DNA of 64,000 nucleotides from Rhodospirillaceae bacterium (GTDB taxonomy: Bacteria; Pseudomonadota; Alphaproteobacteria; Thalassobaculales; Thalassobaculaceae): contig JAGYJX010000011.1 of the NCBI GenBank assembly GCA_018401495.1, positions 62,001 to 126,000 of the forward strand, in the 5' to 3' direction. Under the pieces are notes generated by a model. It saw only the letters and a list, made by a program, of their open reading frames with translations, searched no databases and was not told where the DNA came from. The translations under genes and the position numbers were made by a program. Shown piece by piece: positions 17,247 through 29,200 of the stretch (its first letter is position 1; each line of letters opens with the position of its first letter).

Positions 17247-20200
17247 CCGCCCCAGCGCTCGCCCAGCCAGTTGGCCGCCAGGCGATGGATGAAGCCGTCG
17301 CCGAACGCCCGGTCCATCCCGCGCAGGCTCTCGGTTCCGGGGGCATTGGCGTCGAGCAGGACCAGCCCCGCGGCCGGGCGGCCGCGGGCGGCGAGCAGCC
17401 GCGCCGTCTCGAAGGCGATGGCGCCGCCGCCGGAGTAGCCGCCGATCCAGTAGGCCCCTGCCGGATATGCCTCGTCCAGCAGCCGCGCATAGGTTCCGGC
17501 GAACGCCTCGACCCGGTCGGGCACCGGCTGGTCGCCGTGCAGCCCGGGCGCCTCGAAGGCATGGACTGGGACGCCGGCGCCGAGGCGTCCGGCCAGGTCC
17601 ACCGCCCAGCTGACCTCGCCGGGGGCGCCGTGCACCAGGAACAGCGGCGCGGTCTCGCCGCCGCGGCGGATCTCGACCAGCGGCGACCGCGGCGCATCGG
17701 AGACGCCCGGCGCCGCGGCCGACGCACCTCCGAGGGCAGCCGCCAGTTCCGCCACCGTGCGATGCTGCCAGAGCAGCGTCACCGGGACCGGACGCCCGGC
17801 CACCGATTCCAGGCGGCGGGCGATCTCCAGGCCGCTGACCGAGGTCAGCCCGAGCGCGTCGAGCGCCTGGTCCGCCGACACTTCGTGGACCTCCAGGCCG
17901 AGCACGCCGGCGACGACCGCGGTGATCGCCGGCCCCAGGCCGTCGCCGACGGCCGGGGCGCGCCATCGGACGGCGACCGGTGCCGGGACCGGAGTCGGTG
18001 CTAGGGCCGACGGCACCGCGGGTTCGCGCGCCGGGATGCCGGGGTCGACCGCCACCACGATACGCCCGACCGCACCGCGACCGGCCATGCGCTCATAGGC
18101 GCGGCGCACGTCGTCGAAGCGGTACACGCTGTCGACCAGCGGCGGGACCGACCCGGCGGCGAGGGCCGCCTCCGCGTCGGCCAGGACCGCCCGGGTCTGC
18201 TGCGGGCTCGCCAGGATGCGCCCGAGATTGACGGTGATCAGGCTCTGGTTGTCGAGCAGCCGCGACAGGTCGACCCGACCGCCGGCCATCAGCCCGGCCA
18301 GCGCGATCTCCACGTAGCGGCCGCCCGGCGCCAGCAGGGCAGAGCCCCTGCTGCAGCGCGTCGCCGCCGAGCATGTTCAGCACCACGTCGACGCCGGCGG
18401 GCGCCGGGCGCGCACCCAGGCCGCGACTTCGTCGCTGGCGTAGCAGCAGGCCTCGGCGCCGAGTGCCGCCACCGCCGGCACCTTGGCAGCGGCGCCGACG
18501 GTCGCCAGCACCCGCGCGCCGGCCGCCACCGCCAGCTGCACCAGGATCGGCCCGACCCCTCCGGCCGCCGACGTCACCAGCACGGTCTCGCCCGGCGCCA
18601 GCCCGGCCCGGGCGAGCGCGTGGCGGGCGGTGAGATAGCCGATCGGAAAGGCCGCCGCGGCGGCCGGGTCGACACCCTCCGGGACCCGGATGGTGAGTGC
18701 CGCCGGCACCGTCACATGGTCGGCATGGCCGCCACGCCCGGCGGTCAGCGCCGCCACCCGCTCGCCGATCCGACGACCACCCGGCCCCGAGTTGCTCACC
18801 CCCGGGCCGACCGCTACGATCCGGCCGACCACCTCCATGCCGGGCACGAAGGGAAACGCCGGCTGGTTCGGATAGCTGCCGCGCAGCGCGAGCAGGTCGC
18901 CGAAGTTCAGCGAGAACGCCTCGACCGCGACGACCACCTCGTTTTCGCCCGGCGGCACGAGCGGCGTCGGCTCCAGGGCGACCGCATCGACGTCGGCCGG
19001 CCGATGCACGACCAGCGCCCGCCGGGTCGCCGGAAGGCCGACGGGACGCCCGGCCGCCGGCCCTTCGATCCAGCAGCGCCGGCGCTCGAACGGATAGCCG
19101 GGCAGCGACCACCGGCCGCGGCGGGGCGGCCCCCACAGGGCGGGCCACTCGACGGCGGCGCCGCGCACCCAGTGGCGGGCCAGGGTCGCGGCATCGGCCG
19201 CCGGGCTTGGCGCGTCCGGCGCAGGGCCGTTGACCTTGCCCAGGTGCAGGTGCCGATCGTCTTCGCCGGCCGCCGCCGCCCGCAGCGCGCGCACCAGGGT
19301 CTCGCGATCGTCGGCGACCACCGCCAGACGGGCGGCCATCGCCTCGCGGCCGGCCTGCAGGGTCCAGGCGACCGCCGGCAGCGGCAGGGCCTCCAGCTCC
19401 AGCCGGTCCGCGAGCCGTCCGGCCAACACCGCCAGCCGCTCGGGGTTGCGGGCCGACAGTGGAAACACTCCGCCGGCCAGTGCCGCCGCCGTCTCCGGCC
19501 GGACCGCCGCCGGGGCGTCGGACAGCACCAGCACCGCATCGGCGCCGCCGGCGCCGCTGGCGGTCACCGTGGCGACCAGCCGGCCGGCGGTGCCGGTCCA
19601 CGCCACCACCTCGGCCGGCATCGCCATGCCGGCCGGCAGGCGCACGTCCGGATGCAGGACCGGCGGTGCGGGCGACGGCAGGATGCGGCGGCGTTCCAGC
19701 TGCAGGACGACCTTGGTGAGCTGGGCGATCCCGGACGCGGCCGACAGATGCCCGACGACCCCCTTCAGGGTCCCCAGGCTGCGGCTGCCGCCGGCATCGT
19801 CATAGACCCGCGACAGCGCCGCCGCCTCGACCGGATCGGCGATCGGCGACCCGGAGGCGTGCGATTCGACATGCCCGACTTCGGCCGGCCGCACCCCGGC
19901 ATCGTCCAGCGCCGCGCGCAGCAGCCCGGCCGCGGCCGCCGGGTTCGGCATCATGTAGCCGGCGGTGCGGCCGCCGGCCCCGACGGCACCGCCGCGGATG
20001 ACGGCGCGCACCCGGTCGCCGTCACGCTCGGCGTCCAGCAGCCGCTTCAGCACGACGGCACCGACGCCCTCGCCCTCGACGAAGCCGTCGGCGTCGGCCG
20101 CGAAGGGCCGCGCCACCCCGCGCGCCGACAGCAGCCCCATCCGCGCCATGCCCTCCTGGTTCTGCGGATGCAGCAGCAGGTGCACGCCGCCAGCGACTGC

Positions 20201-23200
20201 GGCGTCGATCCGGCCGGACCGCAGCGCCTCGACCGCCATGTGCACGGCGGTCAGCGACGCCGAGCAGGCGGTGTCGACCGCCAGGCTCGGGCCCCGGAAG
20301 TTCAGCAGGAAGGAAAGCCGGTTGGCGATCGACCAGAACGCCGTGCCGGCGAGCCCGCTGCCGCCGGCGGCGCGGTCGAGGGTTCCGATGCGCTGGTAGT
20401 CGGCGCGCATGGCACCGACATAGACCCCGACCCGCCGCTCCGCGCAGCCGAGCCGGCCGGGCGTCGTGCCGGCGTCCTCGATCGCCGACCAGGCGGTCTC
20501 CAGGAACAGCCGCTCCTGCGGATCCATGGCCGCCGCCTCGGCCGGCGCGATCTGGAAGAACAGCGGGTCGAAGCGGTCGACGCCGTCGAGCAGGGCGGCG
20601 ACGCCGGCGCCGGGAACCTCGGGGGTCGCCCAGCGCTCCGGCGGCACCGGACGGAACATCGGCCGGCCGGCCACCATGGTATCCCAGAACGCATCGGCAT
20701 CGTCGCCGCCCGGATAGCGCCCGGCGAGGCCGACGATGGCGACCGGCTCGGCGATGTTGCGCCGCGGCTCCGGCGACGGCCGTGCCGGAAACGGCGCCGC
20801 TGCCAACGGACCCGATGCCGAAACCGGCCCCCCAAGTGCCGCCGCCAGCTCAGCCGGCTTCTCGCGGATCAGCACGTCGGCCAAGCCGTTCAGCGACACC
20901 CCCTCGAACACCAGCGGCGCCGGGAACGCTCCGATCCGGGTCTCCAGGCGGGCGCGGATGTCCATGGCGATCAGCGAGTCCACACCATAGCTGTCGTAGC
21001 TCTCCTCCGGCGCGATCTCGACCGGGTCGAGCTTGAGGATCTCGGCGAACAGGACACGCAGCCAGCCGACGACGGCGGCCCGGTCGACCGCGCCGGCCGC
21101 GCCGGCCGGAGCCGGCCCGGCAGCCGACGGTGCCGGCCGCGCAACGGCGGTCCGGCCGCCGCGCCGCCGCGGCATCCAGCCGTCGGAACGCGCCAGCACG
21201 ATGCTCTGGCCGCTGTCCGGCCCGAGGCCGCCATAGGCGACCTCCGGGAAGCCGGCCCGGCGCAGCAGCCCGCCCCAGCCCTCGGGATCGAGCAGCGGCC
21301 CGTGCTGCAGCCTGGCCTCGGGATCACGAAAGCCCCACCAGCCGTCGGTGAGGCCGAATGTCAGGGTGGCGAGGTCGGACGCCGCGGTCATCTCGTTCAG
21401 CAGCAGCACCCCGCCGGGGCGCAGCAGCGCCTTGGCGTGGTCCACGGAGCGGGCGAGGTCCGGGGTCGCGTGCAGCACGTTGGAGGCGATCACCAGGTCA
21501 TGGCCGCCCGCCGCGAACCCCTGGCCAGCCGGATCGGCATCGATGTCGAGGATCCGGAAGGCCGTGCCGGGGACCTCGGCGAAGCGCGCCCGGGCGGCGT
21601 CGAGGAACATCGGCGACAGGTCGGTGAAGACGTATTCGAACGGCCGGCCGGCGGCACGCAACGCTGCCAGCACCGCGACGGTGGCGCCGCCGGTGCCGGC
21701 GCCGACCTCCAGCACCCGCAGGTGCCGCCGCCGGCGGCCGCGGCCGCCGCCACGGCATCGGACATGGCGGCGTTGTAGGGGTCGGATGACGGGTTGTCCC
21801 GGTACACCGCCTCGACCAGCGCCGTCGAGCCGCCGGGGAACAGCACATCGGTCGCCCGGCGCCGCCCGAGCAGCACGTCGGCGAGCCCGTCCAGTGCCGC
21901 GTCCAGCAGCCGCAGATGCGCGGTCAGCCGGCCGACCGCCGGCCGGTCGAGCGGTATCTCCGGCGCGTCCTCGGCGACGATCACCCGACCGTCCCGCAAG
22001 ATCAGCGCGCCGGCCCGCGCCAGCATCGCCAGCAACGCCTCGAACAGCCGCCGCTGCCCCGGCGCAATTGCGGCCCGCTCCGCCAGGTCATCGACCGTAG
22101 CGTTGCCGGGCCGCAGCACCCCGAGCCTCGCCATGACACGCTGGAGCCGCCGGCGGCCATGCTCCTCGATCGCGCCGACGTCGGCCACCGCGGCCCGCAG
22201 CGCCGGCTCGTCGACGGCGGGCGGCGTCGCCAGCGCCGCGGCGGCCTCTGCGAAGCCGACTCCCGGGCCACCTCCCGGGCCGGCAGCCGGCGGTGCGATC
22301 ACCCGCTCGACCTCGGACTCGACCTGCGCCCGGCCCGACGCGTCGAAGCGCATCACCGCGGCGTGGCCGACCCCGTGCGCCAGCAGGCGGCGCAGCACCG
22401 ACAGCCCCTCGGCGGTGGTCATCGGGTCGACGCCGGCGGCGACCGCACGGGCGCGGTAGGCCTCGCTGGCGACGATCCCGGTCTCGCCCCAGAAACCCCA
22501 GTCCACCACGAGCACGGGAACCCCGGCCGCGCGGCCCCAGGCCCGCGCCCAGGCGTCGATGAAGCTGCAGCCGGCGGCGTAGTTCGCCTGCCCCGGGTTG
22601 CAGGTCAGCGCGTTGCTGGAGGAGAACACCGCCAGCAGCTTCGGCCGCCGGTGCCTGAGCGCCGAAGCCAGCGCCACCGCCGTCCGCGACTTCGCCGACA
22701 GCGCCGCGTCCAGGATCTCCGGCGACATCATCTCGACCCGGCTGTCGGCCAGCACGATGGTCGCGTGGATCACCACATCGATCCGGCCCCACAGCTTCTC
22801 GACCGACTGGACCGCCCGCGCGAGCTCGGCCGGCACCGTGGCGTCGGCCCGCACATAGCGCACGGCACCGCCGGCGGCCTCGACCGTGCGGATGCCGTCG
22901 CGAATGGCGTCATCCTCGGGGCGGCGGCCGATCCAGGCGATCCGGGCGCCATGGCGGCGGGCGAGGTCGAGGCTCACCGCCCGGCCGATGCCGCCGGCGC
23001 CGCCGAGGATCAGCACGACGTCGCCGGCCGCCAGCGGCGCCGATCCGGTTGCGTCGGCGAGGTCGAGTTCGGTCAGGCGGCGCACGAAGCGCCGGCCGGC
23101 CCGGTAGGCGACGTCGGTGCCGCCCGGCTCGGCCAGCAGCAGCGCCCGATGCCGGCGTGCCTCAGCGGGGCTCTCGGCCATCGGCAGGTCGACCAGCACC

Positions 23201-26200
23201 GGCTCCAGGGCAGGGTGCTCGCGCGCGAGCGTGCCGGTGAAGCCCGGCAGGGCGGCATGGCTCGGATCGGTCGGCTCCGCCGGGTCGACCGGATGGACGC
23301 CGCGGGTGACCACCCGCAGGCGGCAGCCGCGCCCGGCGGCGACCAGCTGCCGCGACAGCGCCAGCAGGCGATGCACGCCGGCTGCCTCGGCATCGCGCAG
23401 GGTCACCGGCCCGGACGGCGCCGTGCCGGGGCCGAACGCCACGAACACGATCGTCCCGGCGTCGCCCGGCAGGGCCACGGGGCCACCGTCGAGCACACGG
23501 ACCACAGCGTCGCGGCCGGCCGCCGTTGCCTCGCGGACCAGTTCGCGCGCCCAGGCGCCGGCAGCGGGATCGCTGGGATCCACCAGAACCGCGATGCCGC
23601 CCGCCGGACGCTCACCGGCGGCGGCGGCCGGCGCCCAGGACGGCGCCAGCAGGAATGTGTGCGCACCACCCGCGGGTCGGGACGCCGGTCCCGTGGCATG
23701 CAGTCCCGAAAGCAAGCCGACGATGCGGTCGGCGGCGTCGGCCAGCACCACGTCCGCGACGACACTGCCGGCCGGCGACCCGGGACGGCGGGTCAGCCTG
23801 GCGCGCGTGGCCCGGCGCGTGTCCGGTCCGATCACCGCATGCTCCAGGCGCGCCGGCATCAGCAGTGCGGCACCGTCGCCGCCGGCGACCGCGAAGCCGG
23901 CGAGGCCATGCAGCGCGGCGTCGAGCAGGCCGGTGAGCCCGGTGTCGACCGGCCCGTCTCCTTCCGGCCCGGCATCTTCGAAGGCGGCAGCAGGCGTGAA
24001 CGACAACCAGACGGCGCTGGCCTCGACCGCGGCCGCGGCGATGCGCCGGAACTCGGGGCCATAGGCGATGCCGGTGTCGCCGAGAAACCGGTAGATCGCC
24101 GCTGCATCGACCGCAGCGCCCGGCGGTGCCGGCTCGAGCCGTCCGGCCGGCGGCCCGGCGGCGGCGACCACGGCCCGCACCGCCCCGTCGGCGATCCGCA
24201 ATCGGCCGTCCGCCGCGAGTTCGACACCGAGCCGCAGCCCGTCCGGCCCGGCTTCGACCGGCCGCTCCCAGGCGAGCCCGCTGACGGCGACCCAGCCGCC
24301 GAGCCGAGCCTGGGCGATCGCCAGGCTGGCGGTTCCCGGCAACAGGGCACGGCCGCCGACGACATGGCCCGCCAGCAGCGGGTGGGCGGCCGACAGCGCG
24401 ATGGTGTCGGGCGCTGCCGGACGCGGTGCGGCGGCCGGAGCGTCCACCCAGAACCGCCGGCGATCGAACGGGTAGCCCGGCAGGTCGGCGACAGCGGCGG
24501 CCGGGAGGCCGGCCCAATCGGGCCGCCCGCCGGACAGGAAGGTCGCGGCCTCGGCCGCCAGCGCCTCCGGCAGGACGGCACCGACGGGCCGGTCCAATGC
24601 GGCTTCGGGTGCCGCGATCGCGCGCAACGCGGCACATGGCCGGCCCGGTCGGCGGCTGCCGCCACCGCGCGTGCGCGGAACCGGCTGCGCCGGCGGGCCA
24701 GAGTGTGGGCGACGGCGGCGAGGTCGGGCGCGTCGGCAAGGCCGTCCGCCAGTGCAGCAGCCAGCCGCCGCAGCGCCGGGGCCGAGGGCGCCGACAGCGG
24801 AAACGCCAGCACGCCCGAGGCCGGCGCCACCGGCGCCCGATCTGGCGCCCGGCCCGGCGCCGGTCCCAGGACCAGATGCGCGTTGGTGCCGCTGAAGCCG
24901 AACGAGCTGACCAGGGCCAGCGGCCGTTCGGCGGGCCACTCGGCGCGCGCGGTCGCGACCCGGAACGGCGTGGCGGCGAAGTCGATCTCGGTGTTCGGGC
25001 GCTCGAAGTTCAGGCTGGCGGGGATGCTGCCGTGATAGCGGGCGAGCGCCGCCTTGATCAGCCCGGCCGAGCCGGCCGAGGCCAGGGTGTGGCCGATGTT
25101 GGTCTTCACCGAGCCGATCGCGACCGTGCCGGGGGCCGGCGGACCCGCGGCGGCGAAGGCCTCGGCCAGGGCCGAGACCTCGATCGGGTCGCCGAGCCGC
25201 GTGCCGGTGCCGTGCGCCTCGACGTAGCCGACCCGGGCGACGTCGATGCCGGCGCGGCGATGGGTGTCGATCTCCAGCCGCGCCTGCGAGGCCGCACTCG
25301 GCGCCGTGATCGACGCGGTGCGGCCGTCCTGGTTGAGGCCCGAGCCGAGGATGGTGGCGTAGATCCGGTCGCCGTCGGCGACCGCGCGCTCCAGGCGCTT
25401 CAGCACCACGATCCCCAGCCCTTCGCCCGGCACGAAGCCGTTGGCACCGTCGTCGAAGGTCTTGCAGCGGCCATCCGCCGCCAGCATCCCCGAGGCGGCG
25501 GTCATCAGGTGCATCTGCGGCGTCAGCATCAGCCCGATGCCGCCGGCCAGCGCGATCTCGCACTCGCCCTCCAGCAGGCTGCGCACCGCGTAGTGGGTGG
25601 CCACCAGCCCCGAGGAGCAGGCGGTGTCGATCGCCAGGCTCGGTCCCTTCAGGTCGAGGAAATAGGCGATCCGCGCCGCCAGGATCGAAGTGGTGTTGCC
25701 GAGCAGCATCTGCCCCGACAGACCCGCGCCGTCGCGCGGCAGCAGGTGCACGTAGTCGCCCTGGCCACCGCCGACAAACACGCCGCAGGCGGCACCCTTC
25801 AGCGCCTCGCGTTCGAACCCGGCGTCCTCCAGCGCATGCCAGGCCTCCTCCAGGAAGATCCGCTGCTGCGGATCCATCACCTCGGCCTCCTTGGGCGACA
25901 GCCCGAAGAACAGCGGATCGAAGCGGTCGACGCCGTCGACGAAGCCGCCCCAGCGGACCGCGGCGCGCTGCCGGGGATCGTCGAGCCCGGCCAGGTTCTC
26001 GTCGACCGACCAGCGCTCCGCCGGCACCGGGCCGACGGCCGAGCGGCCCTCGTCGAGCAGCCGCCAGAACGCCGCCTTGTCCGGCGCCCCGGGATAGCGG
26101 GCGGCAATTCCGACGATGGCGACCGCGCGTGCGGCACCGGGGTCGCCGGGACCGGCGACCGTATCGCCGGCTGCGGGCCGCTTGCCTCCGGCCGGGCCGG

Positions 26201-29200
26201 GACGGGCCGGCCTGACGGGTCGGCGCCACCGTTTGGCGGCGTCGGCTCCAGCCCGGCGGCGATCGCGGCCGCCGAGCCCAGCTGCAGCAGCCCGCGCGCC
26301 TTCAGGGCGCCGCCGAACCGCCGGTTGAGGCGGAAGGCGATCTCGCCGGCCTGGACCAGGTCGACCCCGAGGTCGGCGAGATCGGTGTCCGGATCGATCG
26401 CCGCGGGCTCGACCGCCAGCACCTCGGCGACGATGCCGACCACCGCCGCCACGGCGCCATCGACCGGGGCGACGGCCGGTTGCAGAACGATCGCTGGAGA
26501 AGCCGCCGGCGGCGGCGGATCCGCCGGCACCGCCGCGGCGCCCTGCCCGGCCCCGGCTCCCTCCCCGGCCCCAGCGCCTTGCCCGCCCCCAGCGCCTTGC
26601 CCGCCCCCAGCGCCTTGCCCGGCCATGAAGTCCGCTAGGGCGGCGAGGTTCGGGAAGCGGGCGATCTGCTCGAAGCTCGGCCGCACACCGGTCGCGGCGG
26701 CGAGTTCGGCGACCAGCCGTCCCGCCGTCTCGGGATCGATGGCGAACGCAGTCAGCGGCGCCGACGGGTCGATCTCGGCGGCGTCGCGGCCGAGGGCGGC
26801 GGCGATCCGCTCCCGCAGCAGGGCGAGCACCGGCGCCGATCCGGCGGCCGGCGCGGGGACCGCAGCCGGAGCGCGGCTCACGGCTTCAGCCGGCCCGCCC
26901 GCCGCCATCCCCGCGACATGCCGCGCCAGGTCGGCCACCGTCGGGTGGTCGTACAGCCGCGCCGCCTGCAGCCCGACGCCGAAGCGGGCGTTGATGGCCT
27001 GCACCACCTCCACCGCCAGGATAGAATCTAGCCCGAGATCACCGAAACCGGCGGTCTCGTCCAAGTGCTCGGGCTCGATGTAGAGCGCGTCGGCGACGAT
27101 CCGGCGGATCTCCACCAGGACGCCTTCGCCGCCCGCCGCCCGGGCGGGCTCGGTCCGCACCGGCACCTCGGCGGGGACCGGATACGGCGGGGCGACGCCG
27201 CCGGCGACGAAGGCGGCCAGCGCCTCCACGGTCGGGTAATCGTACAGCCGTGCCGCTTGCAGGGTGGTCCCGAACTCGGAGTTGATCGCCTGCACCAGCT
27301 CGACCGCCAGGATCGAGTCGAGCCCGAGATCCGCCAGCCCGGCGGTGCGCTCGATCGCCTCGGCCTCGACATAGAGCGCCTCGGCGACCAGCCGCGCGAT
27401 GCGGTCGCCGGCATCGGACTGGCCTGGCGCGATCGACGGCTTTCGAAGCGCCGGCGGGAGATGGGCTGCCGGGCTCTCCGGCACCGGCGACGGCCGGAGC
27501 GGTTCGGTCGCGGGGGCCGGTGCGAGGTGCGCGGGCCGTTCGCCGGCGCCGACCGGCCGTCCCTTGAACCACAGTCGCGGCCCGGCGAAGGGATAGCCCG
27601 GCAGAGCGGCACGCGGGCCTTCGGCGAGCCCGAGGCCGCGCCAGTCGACCGCAGTACCGGCGACCCAGAGGCGGGCGATGCGGGCGAGCGCGCCCTCCGC
27701 CGCCAGCTCGCGCAGCAGGCCGTCGGTCTCCGCGCCCGGCTGGAGCGCGCCGGCGCCGGCCCGGCCGGTGACGACGGCCGGATCGGTCGCTGTGCCGCGC
27801 AGCACGGCGACGACATGGCCGAGGCGGGCAGCCGGATCCTCGCCGGGCGACAGTCGCAGCGCCATGCGCGCCGCCAGATCCTCGCGGCCGAGCATCAGGG
27901 TGGCCGCCAGCACCGTCGCGGGCACCGGGGTTTCCGCCAGGAACAGCGCCAGCGCCTCGCAGCGCGCCGCCAACCGGTCGGCATCGGCGGCCGACAGCAC
28001 CAGCAAGACCGGCCGGAGCATCGCCGATGCCGCCGACGTCCCGGGCGCCTCCTCGATCACCAGATGCGCGTTCGCGCCGCCGAACCCGAACGAACTCAGC
28101 CCGGCGCGTCGCGGCGTGCCGGCACGGTTCGCCGGCCAGGCGGCGGCACGATCGGCGATCCGCAGCAGCCCGTCGGACAGCTCGATCAGCGGGTTGAGGG
28201 TCCGCAGGTGCAGGCTCGCCGGCAGCGTCCGGTTGCGCATCGCCATCACCACCTTGACGAGGCCGGCGATGCCCGCGGCCGGCTCGAGATGGCCGATGTT
28301 CGACTTCACCGAGCCGACCGGGCAGGCGCCGTCGGCGGCGGTGCGACCGAGGTCGCGGAACGCCTGCTTCAGGCCTTCGATCTCGACCGGGTCGCCGAGC
28401 TCGGTGCCGGTGCCGTGCGCCTCGACATAGCCGATGCTCGCGGGCTCGATCCCGGCATCGCGCACCGCCCGCGCGATGACCTCGGCCTGGGCGGTCAGGC
28501 TGGGCGCGGTGATGGTCTGAGCGTGACCGCCATGCCCGACCGCACTGCCGCGGATCACCGCCAGCACCGGATCGCCGTCGCGGCGTGCCGCCGCCAGCGG
28601 CTTCAGGACCACGGCACCGACACCCTCGCCCTTCACATAGCCGTTGGCGCGGGCGTCGAATACGAAGCAGCGGCCGTCCGGCGACGCCACGCCCAGCCGG
28701 CGCGTGGTCTCCTCGGAATCCGGACCGAGCATCAGGCTCACCCCGCCGGCGATCGCCAGCACGGCCTCGCTGGCGCGCAATGCCTGCACGGCGCGGTGCA
28801 CCGCCACCAGGCTGCCGGAACAGGCGGTGTCGACGGTCTCGCTCGGCCCGCGCAGGTCGAACAGGTAGGAGATCCGGTTGGCGACCATGGCGGCGATGTT
28901 GCCGAGCGCGAGCTGGGCGCGTGCCGGCTCCTCGAACGGTACCAGCCGGGCGTATTCGTTGACCTGGCTGGCGAACATCACCGCGACCCGCCGGCCGGAG
29001 AGCGCGCTCATCCGGATGCCGGCGTTCTCGACCGCGTTCCACGCCGCCTCCACCGCCAGCCGGTGCTGCGGGTCCATCAGCAGGGCGTCCCGCGGCGGCA
29101 GGCCGAAGAAGGCGTGGTCGAAGCGGTCGACGCCGTCGAGGTAGCCACCGGCACCGCTGCCGGCATCGAGCCCCCAGTCGCGGCGCTCCTCCGGCATCGG

